64,000 bases of DNA from Stomoxys calcitrans (Eukaryota > Arthropoda > Insecta > Diptera > Muscidae), in contig NC_081555.1 in the NCBI RefSeq assembly GCF_963082655.1, positions 26,408,776-26,472,775 on the forward strand, given 5' to 3'. Shown one piece after another: positions 45,561-56,911 of this stretch (the first letter of the stretch is position 1; every line of letters starts with the position of its first letter). Below the pieces are notes generated by a model. It was not told where the DNA came from. It saw only the letters and a program-made list of their open reading frames with translations, and ran no database searches. The position numbers and the translations under genes are program-made.

Positions 45561-46975
45561 ACCTAGCTATGTCCGTCTTTCGTCTGGCAAAATCACGATA
45601 GCAGTCAAACACGTAAAACTAACCACTCGAAATTTTCCAACGATACTTCCTATTGATGTAGGTCGTTGGTGATTGCAAATGGGCCATGTCGGTTCAGATT
45701 TGGATATACCTAACATATAAAGTTGTCCTTCGACCTGACATAGTGTTCCCCAAATCGGTGAATAACCTTATATAGCTTCCACGTAAACTTGTCTCCAGAT
45801 GTGACATCTTGAGCCCTTGGAAGCCTCATATTGTTTCTGATTTCGCTTTTCGATTTCGATTTTATATGTACTGGTTTTTTAATGATTCCCACATCCTTGG
45901 TGAGTATGGTCCAAATCTTACATATAAAAATCAATTTGTGTTTGTTTGTAGGTTTGTTTGTTTGTGTGTTCCTTATAGACTCAGAAACGGCTAAACGGAT
46001 TTTCTTGAAATTTTCGCAAATGGTGCATAATAATCCCGTGGTGAAAATAGGGTACTACATTTTTTGATATTTGAAGGGGGGCGGACCCTCCCCCTTACCT
46101 TAATTTTCAGAAACGCCAGATCTCGGAGATGGGTGGTGCGATTTAAGCGAAATTTTGTGTGCTCTCATACAGTACCTTAAAAATTTGGTATCCAAATTTC
46201 GGATGGGGTACCTAGGGGGCCGCCCCACCATAAAATCTACCAAACATATATTTAAATCAATAACGACAATAGGGGATTCAAATTAAAGGTATTTTGGATA
46301 AGAATACGTATCTGATATCCAATTGTCGGACCAAGTGTTAGGGGGACCACCCCAACCCCGAAAACACGCCTAAATCGGACATATTTACCGACCATGGCAA
46401 TATGGGATTTAAATAAAAGGTATTTGCGAACCAAATACGAATCGAATATCCAAATGGGGGACCATGTCTCTGGAGGTCCAGAGACGTGAGCCCAATGGCA
46501 ATATGGGGTTCAAAGAAATGATATATAGATATATGAGAATACAGCACGTTGTTGATATATTTGCCGCATATTTACCGACCATGTCAATGTAGAGCTTAAA
46601 TGGAAGGTATTGGGCGGTAGAACAAGAATAGATACCCACTTTCGGGACCAATTTTCTGAGGGTCTACCCCTTCCCCAAAATACCCCACAAACAGCAATGT
46701 TTTACTGACCATCGCAATATGGGGCTTTATATGGCAGCTATATCAAAACATGGATCGATATGGCTCATTTACAATCCCAACCGACCTACACTAATAAGAA
46801 GTATTTGTTCAAAATTTCAAGCAGCTAGCTTTACTCCTTCGAAAGTTAGCGTGCTTTCGACAAACAGACGGACGGACATGGCTAAATCGACATAGAATGT
46901 CACGACGATTAAGAATGTGTACTTTATGGGGTCTCAGGTGAATATTTCGAGTAGTTATGGTGGAGGGTATAAAAA
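45561..46975 (+). mobile_element. Family B pieces enclosing a truncated family D element
   Basis: 45561-45915 is reverse-type family B (GCTATGTCCGTC, GTAGGTCGTTGG, GATATAGTGTTCC). At 45916 TCTTACATATAAAAATC opens a family D element in plus orientation (GTTTGTTTGTGTGTTCC, CGGCTAAACGGATTTTC, GGGGGGCGGACCCTCCC), which runs to about 46722. 46727-46975 is forward-type family B ending GGTGGAGGGTATAAAA. The two B pieces face opposite ways, so this is not a simple insertion. Confidence 0.65.
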
Positions 46976-47330
46976 GCATTCGCACTATTGTCCCACTTTC
47001 CAGATTGTTCGTAGTTGTATAAAAATCATACGCAATGCTGTCCCTTTATACATATATTTTAACAAGCAATAAATTCAGAGGTCTTCCTTCCTATTGCAAA
47101 ATCTGCATAAATCAAACCCTTTTCACATGTTTGAAAGGTATATCTCAGATGGCTCATTTGTCAGTGTCGATAACTGCCCCTCCCTTGTGTTCAGTAGTTC
47201 CAAAATTTTAGTTTCTCTATAGTGACTTCTTCATGAATAGAAGGGATGAAGGGGATAAATGGGAAAATTTACTATGTTAATGAAATAATTTTTGAATTTA
47301 TAAAAATCATACGCACTATTGTCCGACTTT

Positions 47331-47555
47331 GAGGTTTTAATTTAAGCAGATTTTGCAGAAGAACGAGCTCTGATTTTATTGTTTGCTAAAATATATAAAG
47401 GGACAATAGTGCGTATAATTATTATACTGTTGAGACAGATTGTTCTCAATTGTATAAAAATCATACGCACTATTGTCCCTTTATATATTTTAGCAAGCAA
47501 TAAATTCAGAGGTCTTTCTTTCTATACGGAAATCTGCATAAATTAAAACCTCTCA
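47331..47555. repeat. Long inverted repeat within the motif array
   Basis: Left arm 47331-47428 (GAGGTTTTAATTTAAGCAG ... GGGACAATAGTGCG) pairs with right arm 47452-47555, both containing TTGCTAAAATATATAAAGGG or its inverse. It brings motif copies 47401 (minus) and 47461 (plus) head to head. Confidence 0.8.
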
Positions 47556-47705
47556 ACATGTTCATATGGTATTTTTCAGATGGCTCATTGGTCAGTAACG
47601 ATAAGCTGCAATAATATTTTTTTCCCTTGTCTTCAGTGTTGCCAATATTTTAGGTTTTCCTGATTCACCATGAATTAATAATAATCATACGCACTAATGT
47701 CCCAA

Positions 47706-49157
47706 AGGCTAAAACTTATTTTTTCCTAATCTGCTAAGGAAAGCTAAACTATTTTGCTTCGATTATTCAAGAGAAGCAATATTTTTATCATATGGGTTAA
47801 TCATTGTGTGTTTTTTTCTGCATTTTTTGGAGTTGGAAGAAGAATGAAGAATGAAGAATGTCCTATAAAAAATCCCTGCAATAGTCAACTAGTTATGGTT
47901 TTATTATATCTCTACCTTTAGTTAAGAGAATAGTTAATCCTCTCCCTTACTATACATCCATCTCATTGCTAAAATCCCTACAATTTTGTAAAATAAATAC
48001 CTTTAGCATTGTTCAAATGAATTGCAGTTAATGGAGAGCCATAAACAGTCCGCATTTTACTCTTGGCAAGTTTCCACATCAAATGGCTAGCTAAGGCAAT
48101 ATGGCAGCCCAAATGCAAAAATCCATGAGTACATTACTTTAATATGTATGCTGTTCTCATTTGGTAACAAATAAATTTTTCCCCCTATTTGCCACGAAAT
48201 GGCCCTTTAGTTTGTTGGATTTTTATTTACTTTAGAAGGTAAATAACGAATACGGCCATAACGTCTATGGGTAGCGCCAGGCATGCAAATACATTGCATT
48301 GCATTGCAATGCAAAGTTACCATTGAAAGGCAAAAGTGGTTGCTTTGGCCTTTTTAAAAACTCATTACTTTTACAATCATAGTTTGACAACATGCGAATA
48401 CACATTTATGGAAATGTATGAATGAAGTAAATGCGATCCATACTGCAATCTGCATATTTATGTTTATAACACTTTTAGGGCTAGCGATGATGATGATGAT
48501 GATGGTGATGGCAATGACGATATTGCTGTTTGTTGATGTATGTAAAATTAAATTTTAATTAATATGCACTGTTGACGAGTTGATTTACATAAATATCCCA
48601 ACATATAATTCACCCGAAACCTTTGCTGTAGGACGCACGTTTTTTGCACACAAAAGTTTAGCAAGGCACTATGTGTGTGACTTTAAAAGTCCTAAGGGAA
48701 GGTTTGGCCATAAGCTAGCAATCCACAGGTTAAAGCAATAAAAAATAAATAAGCACTATCAACACTGAAATCTTGTTTTGCCTGATCGACCTCTCTATCA
48801 CCCTCTCTTTCTCTCTTATTTGTGTGTATATTGAAATTTATAATGAACATTTGATTGAATTAAAACCCATACAATACAGATTGAAATTTTCATAAAAGCC
48901 AGTACCATCTCCATTGAATTTGCCAGTATATTCAGTATGTAATAAAAAATCCCATTTAAAATGTTTTGCAAATGCTTAAATGTAAAGCCAGTGGATAACA
49001 ATGGAGGATATAAATGAAAACTCGTTTACAATTAAAAGAGGTTTTCATTAAAATTAAGTGCAAAAGTTTTATAATTTGCATTTAAGTGATTAAAGCGAGC
49101 AATTCCCATTAATACATGCAATTTGTTTGAAAAAAAAAATGATAGACATAATTTAAA
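47706..49157. other. Low-copy intron-like DNA
   Basis: AT-rich, with a short GAT run at about 48487-48506. No gene or transposon is recognised. Confidence 0.6.
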
Positions 49158-51710
49158 ACAAGTAAAAGTAAGTTCGCCCGGGCCGAACTTTGGATACCCA
49201 CCACCTCGGGTATATATGTAAACCAACTTTCGTCATAATCCGGTGATAAATGCATAATTTATGCCCCCATAGCAGCTTTATCGAAATATGGTCCGATTTG
49301 GGCCAAATTCGGCACGGATATTGACAAGTCATATTTTGTAGAACGAAATATTGGTCCTTTTGGTAGCCATATCCAAACATAGACCCATCTTAACTATATA
49401 CGACACGGATGTCGAAAAGCCTAACATAAGTCACTGGGTAAAATGTCAGCGAAATTGGATTATAAAAGCGCCTTTTATGGCAGCTTTATCCAAATCTGAA
49501 CCGATTTGGGCCATATTAAAGAGGGCTGCCGAAGGGCAGCGAAATCGGATAATAAATGCGCCTTTTATGGGCCCAAAGACATAAATCAAAACATCGGTCT
49601 ATATGACAGCTATATCCAAATCTGAACCGATTTGGGCCAAATTGCAGAAAGTTGTCGAAGAGCCTAACGCAACACACTGTCCCAAATTTCGGCCAAATCG
49701 GATAATAAATGCGGCATTTATGGGCCCAAAAACTTAAATCGAGAGACCGGTCTATATGGCAGCTATATCCAAATCTGAACCGATTTGGGCCAAATTTCAG
49801 AAAGTTGTCGAAGAGCCTAACGCAACTCACTGTCCCAAATTTCGGCAAAATCGGATAATAAATGCGGCATTTATGGGCCCAAAAACTTAAATCGAGAGAT
49901 CGATCTATATGACAGCTATATCCAAATCTGAACCGATTTGGGCCATATTAAAGAGCGCTGTCGAAGAGTCTAACACAACTAACTGTCTCAAATTTTGGCG
50001 ACATTGGACAATAAATGCGCCCTTTATGGACCCAAGACCCTAAATCGAGAGATCGGTCTATATGGCAGCTATATCCAAATCTGAACCGATTTGAGCCAAA
50101 TTGCAGAAAGTTGTAGAAGAGCCTAATGCAACTCACTGTCTCAAATTTCGGCGAAATCGGATAATAAATGCGCCATTTATGGGCCCAAAATCTTAAATCG
50201 AGAGATCGGTCTATATGGGAGCTATATTCAAATCTGGACCGATCTGGGCCAAATTGCAGAAAATTGTCCCAAATTTCGGCGACATTGGACATTAAATGCG
50301 CCCTTTATGGGCCCAAAACCTTAAATCGAGAGATCGGTCTATATGGTAGCTATATCCAAATCTGAACCGATCTGGGCCAAATTGCAGAAAGTTATCGAAG
50401 AGCCTAACGCAACTCACTGTCCCAAATTTCGGTGAAATCGGACAATAAAAGCGCCTTTTATAGGCCCAAAACCTTAAATCGAGAGATCGGTCTATATGGC
50501 AGCTATATCCCAATCTGGACCGATCAAGGCCAAATTGAAGAAAGATGGCGAAGGGTCTAAGACAACTAACTGGCCCAAAATTTCAGCAAAATCGGATAAT
50601 AAATTCGCCTTTTATGGGCCCAAGACCTTAAATTGAGAGATCGGTCTATATGGCAGCTATATCCAAATCTAGACCGATCTGGGCCAAATTGCAGAAAGAT
50701 GTCGCAGGGCCTAACACAACTCACTGTCCCAAATTTCGGCGACATTGGACATTAAATGCGCCCTTTATGGGTCCAAAACCTTAAATCGAGAGATCGGTCT
50801 ATATGGCAGCTATATCCAAATCTAGACCGATCTGGGCCAAATTGCAGAAAGATGTCGAGGGGCCTAACTTAACTCACTGCCCCAAATATTGGCGACATCG
50901 GACTATAAATGCGCTTTTTATGGGCCCAAAACCTTAAATTGAGAGATCGGTCTATATGGCAGCTATATCCAAATCTGGACCGATCTGGGCCAAATTGCAG
51001 AAAGTTGTCGAAGAGCCTAACGCAACTCACTGTCCCAAATTTCGCGACTTCGGACAATAAAAGCGCTTTTTATGGGCCCAAAACCTTAAATTGAGAGATC
51101 GGTCTATATGGCAGCTATATCCAAATCTGGGCCGATCAGGGCCAAATTGAAGAGGGATATCGAAGGGCCTAACACAACTCACTGTCCCAAATTTCGTCGA
51201 AATCGAATAACAAATGCGCCTTTTATGGGCCCAAAGCCATAAATCAAAAGATCGGTCTATATGGCAGCTATATCCAAATCTGAACCGATTTGGGCCAAAT
51301 TGCAGAAAGTTATCGAAGAGCCTTACGCAACTCACTGTCCCAAATTTCGGCGACTTCGGACAATAAAAGTGCCTTTTATGGGCCCAAACCTTAAATCGAG
51401 AGATCGGTCTATATGGCAGCTATATCCAAATCTGGACCGATCTGGGCCAAATTACAGAAAGTTGTCGAAGGGCCTAACATAACTCACTGTCCCAAATTTC
51501 AGCAAAATCGGCTTATAAATGTGGATTTTATGGGCCTAAGACCCTAAATCGGCGGATCGGTCCATATGGGGGCTATATCAACATATAACCCGATATAGAC
51601 CATCTTCAAACTTACCTTGCTTATGGACAAAAAAAGAATCCGTGCAAAGTTTCATTTCTCAATATCTCGATTTTTAAAGACTGTTTGCGTGATTTCAACA
51701 GACAGACGGA
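49158..51710 (+). mobile_element. 153-bp-type family A element, long tandem array
   Basis: Begins ACAAGTAAAAGTA, hairpin AGTTCGCCCGGGCCGAACT (about 49171-49189), GGATACCCACCACCTCGGGT. About 15 monomers follow, carrying GAGATCGGTCTATATGGCAG, CTATATCCAAATCTGAACCG and AACTCACTGTCCCAAATTTC. The right side reaches GATTTCAACAGACAGACGG and is cut by LINE-derived sequence at about 51715. Many short frames on either strand repeat the same peptide with GYSCHIDRSLDLRFWAHK; they arise from the repeat. Confidence 0.85.
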
Positions 51711-51714
51711 GAGT

Positions 51715-52640
51715 TGTTGAGCTTTTAAAGCGCTCTGGATGATTCAACGGTAGGAACTAGAAGGCATCTTACTTCTCTTTTTCCTGTGGTATCACAATGG
51801 AGGATAACGTTTAACTGAGTCTGTGGCAGACTACCACTAAAACTTAACCTAAATAGTTCAGAGGCAACCCATCGACTCCTGTTGCCTTGTTGTTCTTCAT
51901 TCGGGTCACTTCTACCCGAACCCCATTCTGAGTAGGAGCTAAACATTCTATACCATCATCGGAGTGGTTCTGCGGTGTCTTCTTCGCCGCCATCGTCGCA
52001 TACTATCAGCTGGGGAAAATGTTCTTTCAATATCCCAAGGACGTCGAGGAAGAAGACACTATAGAACATTTTCGGGCAAATGCACACGCACTATTACACA
52101 TGTGTGTTTAAGTGTGTGTGTGTGTGTGTGTGTGTGCGTGTGTGTGTGTGTGTGTAATATTTCCATGGGGTGGAAATATTACACACACTAGCACATGTGA
52201 CCATCACTGCTATAGAGCAGCTGATGTGTGTGTCCCGCACTGGCAGTCAGAAGGAGTTCCACTTTTGATTCTTTTTCCTGTAATATCAAAATGGACGATA
52301 ATGTCTAAGTCATTTTAATGGCAGATTGCCACATAAATTTACCGAAAATAGTTCAGCGGCAACCCGCCGGCTCCTGTTGCCTTGTTGTTTTTCATTCGGG
52401 TCACTTTCACCTGAACATTTTGCACCATCATCGGAGTGGTTCTGCGGTGTCTACTTCGGAGCCTTAGTCGGACACTACCAGATGGGGAAAATTTTCTTTT
52501 CATATCCCAAGCTCATTATCTGTATTACTTACCAGATTTTCTTTTTGTCTCTGCAAGAGGATGTGCCTGCATCAAAGCCGTCGGTTTGAGGTTTGACTCT
52601 TTGATAGAATTTCCGGACTTCATTCTGACTCCTGAACATC
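51715..52640 (+). repeat. Segmental tandem duplication carrying a LINE 3' end
   Basis: Segment 51735-52040 recurs, diverged, at 52247-52520. Each copy starts with a LINE 3'-UTR remnant (CCTGTGGTATCACAATGG, CTGAGTCTGTGGCAGACT; compare 15.05 kb) and continues into TGTTGCCTTGTTGTTCTTCA, CATCATCGGAGTGGTTCTGC and GGGGAAAAT. The shared downstream part is of unknown nature. A TG microsatellite and a perfect hairpin lie between the copies. Confidence 0.7.
52109..52188 (+). repeat. TG microsatellite running into a perfect hairpin
   Basis: TG repeats from about 52109 to 52154. The arm GTGTGTGTAATATTTCCA (52148-52165) is perfectly complementary to TGGAAATATTACACACAC (52171-52188) across the loop TGGGG. 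Confidence 0.9.
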
Positions 52641-53085
52641 TCAATTAGCAAACACTCACGTTTTACCATTTTCTTTTTCTTCTGCGGAATAGACGTTTCT
52701 TCCCCTACCGATATCTCTCCTTCTTTTCTCCTTATACCTCTTCTTCATTTGGTTTGATGGTTGATGGCTTAGCTACTAATTGCAGGATTGCTCTGTATGC
52801 TGCATTCTTGGCTTCAGTATCATTTCTACACTCTTGGTCGTGCCATGGGTTTTCTTGAGGAAGACTTCTGGTATCCAAGTACGGACTTCTCGGCATTTTC
52901 CATGGAGTGGGAAATGGATTGCCATTGCATCGCTATAACATCGGGACAAGGAGTGCTTTCATCAAACAGTTAGGTCAGTCGAGTGGAGTATGCCGTTGCA
53001 CATAATACGCTGGATGAATGCCTACCATCTACCACAAACTGGATGAATGCCTTCCATCTCCTACCCTGTGGCTTTCCGAATTTCT
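52641..53085. other. Unassigned sequence
   Basis: Less AT-rich; contains a small direct repeat CTGGATGAATGCCT near 53008 and 53039. No gene is recognised. Confidence 0.4.
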
Positions 53086-53885
53086 AGTCATTCCGTTTGT
53101 AACACCTCGAAATATTTGTTTAAGACCCCATAAAGTATATATATTCTTGATCGTCTCGCCGTTCTGAATCTATCTCGGCATGTCCGTCCGTCTGTCGAAA
53201 TCACGATAGCGGTCGAACGCAAAAAGCTAGCCGCTTGAAATTTTGCACAGATACTTAACATCGATGTAATTCGTCGGGTATTGCAAATGGGCCATATCGG
53301 TTCAGATTAAAATATAGCTACTATATAAACCAATCTTTCGATTTGACTGCTTGATAACCTGATATAGCTTCCATATAAACCGATCTCACGATTTGACTTC
53401 TTAAGCCCCTGGAAGCCCCAAATTTTTTCCGATTTGGCTGTAATTTTACATGCAGCGTTCCAACAACTGTGCCAAGTACGGTCCAAATCCCGATGCGACT
53501 TCTTGAGCCCCTGGAAGCCGCAAATTTTGTGCAATTTGGATGAAATTTTGCACGTGCTGTTCCTTTATGACTTCCAATGACGCGGCCCAAATCGGTCTTT
53601 AACCTGATATAACTCCCCTATTAATCGATCAGCTGATTTGACTTCATGAGCTCTTACAAGTCGCAATTTTGGTCCAATTTGGCTGAAATTTTGCATGTAG
53701 TGTTTTGGTATGACTTCCAACAACTGCGCCAAGTACGGCCAAGATCAGTCTACAGCCTAATGTAGCTCCCATGTAAGCCGGTCTCTCGATCATCCTTTTA
53801 CGGTTCCTAGAAGCTTTAATTTTGCTGGTTTGACAGAAGTTTGGTGTATAGAATAAAATTAAATCAAGCTTTTATTTATTTTATC
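53086..53885 (-). mobile_element. 153-bp-type family B element, partial
   Basis: The left portion is TTCTAGTCATTCCGTTTGTA, ACACCTCGAAATATTTG and GTCCGTCCGTCTGTCGAAAT. About four reverse monomers follow (GATATAGCTTCCATATAAACC). The hairpin end is replaced by AATCAAGCTTTTATTTATT. Confidence 0.75.
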
Positions 53886-53943
53886 TTTACATCCGGTGCT
53901 GTTAACTTCAATGTTTTCTGCCGCGGTAAAATCAATTCGCCTC

Positions 53944-54102
53944 AACCCATTGCAAATGCAAAGTTGCCCATGAATATTCCACTAAAGAACAGGGGAAAAC
54001 TTCTCAGATACCACTGAGTGCCACCCGATTCAAGTTTAAACTCAGTGATAAGAGGCCTCCTTTTTATAGCCGACACCGAACGGCATGCCACATTGCGACG
54101 GT
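53944..54102 (-). mobile_element. SINE 3' body fragment
   Basis: Reverse copy with GCCCATGAATATTCCACTAA, CACCCGATTCAAGTTTAAAC, CTTTTTATAGCCGACACCG and CATTGCGAC. It joins LINE endonuclease sequence directly at about 54103; the tRNA head is absent. Confidence 0.8.
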
Positions 54103-55120
54103 GGCTTCCAGCCTCAACCCATTATCGGAGTTTATCTCGTGGAGGCAAAATTTTCCGACTGTTGGGCCGAAGATGTTTTCTTTTCCTATATTCGCATTAA
54201 AATCTCCCAGAATGATTTTAAAATCAAGGGCGGGGCAGCGGTCGTATTCTCTCTCTAGACGCTCATAAAAAATATCCCTGGTCTGCTCGTCCTTGTCTTG
54301 CGTCACGGCATGGGCTCAATTAAGCTGATGTTGAAAAATTTGGCTATTATGCGAATTTTGGCTAATCTCTCATCCACTGAAGTAAAGCTGGAGGCCAGAT
54401 GTCTCAGTCTCCGACTAACCACAAATCTACAGCCAAATTCATGCCTCTCTCCAGGCGCTAGTAAAAAATATCCCTGGTTTGCTCGTCCTTGTCTTCCGTC
54501 AAGGCATGGGCACAATTAAACTGATGTTGAAAAATTTGGCTATTATGCGAATCTTAGCTAGCCTCTCATCCACCGGAGTAAAGCTGGAGGCCAGATGTTT
54601 CAGTCTCCGACTAACCACAAATCTATAGCCAAATTCAAGCCTCTTTCCAGGCGCTCGTAAAAAATATCCCTGGTCTGCTCGTCTTTGTCTTGCGTCAAGG
54701 CATGGGCTCAATTAAACTGATATTGAAAAATTTGGCTATTATGCGAATTGTGGCTAGTCTCTCATCCACCGGAGTAAAGCTGGAGGCCAGATGTTTCAGT
54801 CTCCGACTAACCACAAATCTACAGCCAAATTCATGCCTCTCTCCAGGCGCTAGTAAAAAATATCCCTGGTCTGCTCGTCCTTGTCTTCCGTCAAGGCATG
54901 GGCACAATTTAGCTGATGTTGAAAAATTTGGCTATTATGCGAATTGTGGCCAGCCTCTCATCCACTGAAGTAAAGCTGGAGACAAGTTGTTTCAGTCTCC
55001 GGCTAACCACAAAACCACAGACAAGTTCATGCCTCGTGTTATGGCGGCTATAATATAGTTCGTCAACATTTGGTGTTGTCGTGACGCCATTGCCGGTCCA
55101 TCGCACTTCCCCACATGTCC
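54103..55120 (-). pseudogene. LINE endonuclease fragment (CFDP2-like) with 196-bp array
   Basis: The minus frame ending at 54103 reads RDIFYERLEREYDRCP and IILGDFNANIGKENIFGPTV, the APE-type endonuclease with its GDFN catalytic block intact. The stretch encoding the preceding part (GCRFVVSRRLRHLASSFT, VDERLAKIRIIAKFFNISL) is repeated four to five times upstream. The far right copy (54909-55120) adds the beginning NTRHELVCGFVVSRRLK. RT is absent. The array makes the frame impossible to read through. Confidence 0.8.
54308..55091 (-). repeat. 196-bp tandem array inside LINE endonuclease
   Basis: GCATGGG marks unit starts at 54308, 54504, 54700 and 54896, exactly 196 apart. Units differ by single changes (AATTAAGC/AATTAAAC, GGCTCA/GGCACA). 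196 is not a multiple of three, so each unit changes frame, and each supports an isolated 70-codon minus frame. Confidence 0.95.
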
Positions 55121-55435
55121 AGCTCATGCTATCACTTGCCACACCGATTTTGCATAAGTGAGCTCATAGTCCTATGTGTCCCGTTATGATACCAAAAGCT
55201 GAGCTGACCTCCTTCGTACTTTCTTTCAATAAAAGTCTCATGTTTTCACAATCCGGATCTCATCATAGGATCTTCGTCGTCCTACCGACCTTTTCGCTGG
55301 TCAACCGTGCTACATGCGTTCGTAGCCAAAGTACTTAGCTTGGACTGCATCGCCCCGAAAGGTTTCGGGTTAGCCAAGTTCATTGCCGGCAGTCCTCACT
55401 GGCCTTCACTGCCAAATCGTTTAGCCAGTAAAATC
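55121..55435 (-). pseudogene. LINE C-terminal fragment, 9.8/32-kb family
   Basis: The plus text ACTTGCCACACCGATTTTGC, AGTCCTATGTGTCCCGTT and CATCGCCCCGAAAGGTTTCG matches the C-terminal and RNase H-linker part of the remnant at 32.0-32.5 kb, same minus orientation. It is short and frameshifted. Confidence 0.7.
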
Positions 55436-56816
55436 ACCGCATTTTTTCGATTAACTCAAATCCCTAAGGCAATTATTTCAATAAAATTTGAGCATATATT
55501 TCATGAATCCTCATTCTTAAGGATTTTTTTTTTCTTTAACTAATTTCTTGGAATTTTCCCAAATGAAACTTCTCTCAACTTAAACTCCTTTGCCAAACCA
55601 AACACTTTAAAAAAATTAAGGAAAACCCAAAGACACAATGTGCATACATTTGTGTTAGTTCTTGCGTTACATCGGAAAAACATGTCTGCAAATGTTTTGT
55701 AATCTATTTTGCCAGGAATCCCAAAGAATTTGCCAACAATAAAAACGCAACTTCACGTAAATTCTCTTTTACAACCAATAACGAAACATGTTAAATCTAA
55801 CTACGATACAACACCAACAGCAAAAATGGCATCAAATCCATCCTAAATGAAAACACACATACCCAAGCAAAAACAAAACAACATAGCGCACAACTTAGAA
55901 CTTTGCTCAGGTAAAGTTAACAGAGCGTAGAAATGTTGAATTGCTACGCGGTAAAACTAACAAAAAAGTCCTTCAAAAATATTTGCTTAAACCCTAAGGG
56001 AGAGGGCGGCGGATGTTAGCGCTAAAAGGCACACAAACACTCCCACACGCATACTTATCTATGGAGGGAAAAAAGGAAAGGATACAACATTGCGCCATTA
56101 GGATATGCTATACAATGGCATGCATACAACTTGCCATCGTGATCGTTTGTTGGACTGTGTATGTGTCTGTGGTGTCTACATAAATTCGCACGCAATAAAT
56201 TGTAGCATGTTTTTAGGCAAAATATAAATACGCGCGTGTGTTACCAAGCCAGCCACCAGTACCAGCAGCAGCAGGAGCAGCATCTAAAGCACTGGCAGCG
56301 GGAGTTTGCAGCTTTTACCAAATACACCGTGACACGGTTACATGAACAGAGATGATGGTAGGACAACAACGCACAGCATCATTTGAATCATTGCCAATGG
56401 AACTACTGAAACGTAACAACGCATTATAAACGTGGTGGCTACGTTGTTGTTGTTGTTTGTTTGCTGCCAGTATTGTTGTATTGTAGTAGTTGTTGTTGTT
56501 GTTGCTATTGCTGCTGTTGTTATTCGTGGTGTGTATTCATGTAGAAATGTTGGAATGTATTTGCTCACGTGCGCATAGATAATGTCTTACCCAGATTAAT
56601 GTAAAGCTTTTGTTTGTGTTGTTTCGCTAATGCCAAAACGGTTTCCGTATCTTCTATGCCCACAAAGCAACGTTTTTGCTACAGTCTCCGCTCTGCTCTC
56701 CGGCAGGCATAAACACACACACACACACAAAAATTGCCATATATTACAGGGCATGCCTTGTTGAAGGGAAATTTAGTTATTCGGTTTTTTTGGAAACGAT
56801 TCGATTAATCGTTTCT
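55436..56816. other. Low-copy intron-like DNA
   Basis: AT-rich single-copy sequence with a GTT-rich tract at 56440-56522, CAG repeats near 56261-56282 and a CA run at 56708-56727. No gene is recognised. TTTGCTCAG|GTAAAG at 55903-55916 is a weak joined acceptor-donor match. Confidence 0.55.
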
Positions 56817-56911
56817 TTTTGTACCCACCACCATAGGAAGGGGGGCATTTTAATTTAGTCCTACATTAAGTTTGTAACACCTCGAAGTATTGGCCTGAGA
56901 CTCTATGGAAA

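Larger units (their letters stand above)
43140..47705 (+). repeat. Interrupted array with 13 copies of an 18-bp motif
   Basis: Motif TCATACGCACTATTGTCC occurs at 43211, 43265, 44655, 44705, 44755, 45102, 45152, 46976, 47026, 47307, 47461 and 47685 on plus and at 47401-47418 on minus. Three copies are perfect and most others differ at one base. Within clusters they are 50 to 54 bases apart. Clusters sit in a larger unit of about 435 to 440 bases (44527 vs 44966; 47026 vs 47461). Insertions split the array at about 43590-44512 and 45181-46975. The motif is clearly better kept than the sequence between. Confidence 0.85.

Noticed and set aside
43211..47702. CRISPR-like or spacer-repeat array of 18-bp motifs
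   Set aside because: The intervening sequences are homologous to each other, not unique spacers.
55903..55916. Second ratchet splice site (CTCAG|GTAAAG)
   Set aside because: Poor pyrimidine tract and a weak donor compared with 28726/28727.
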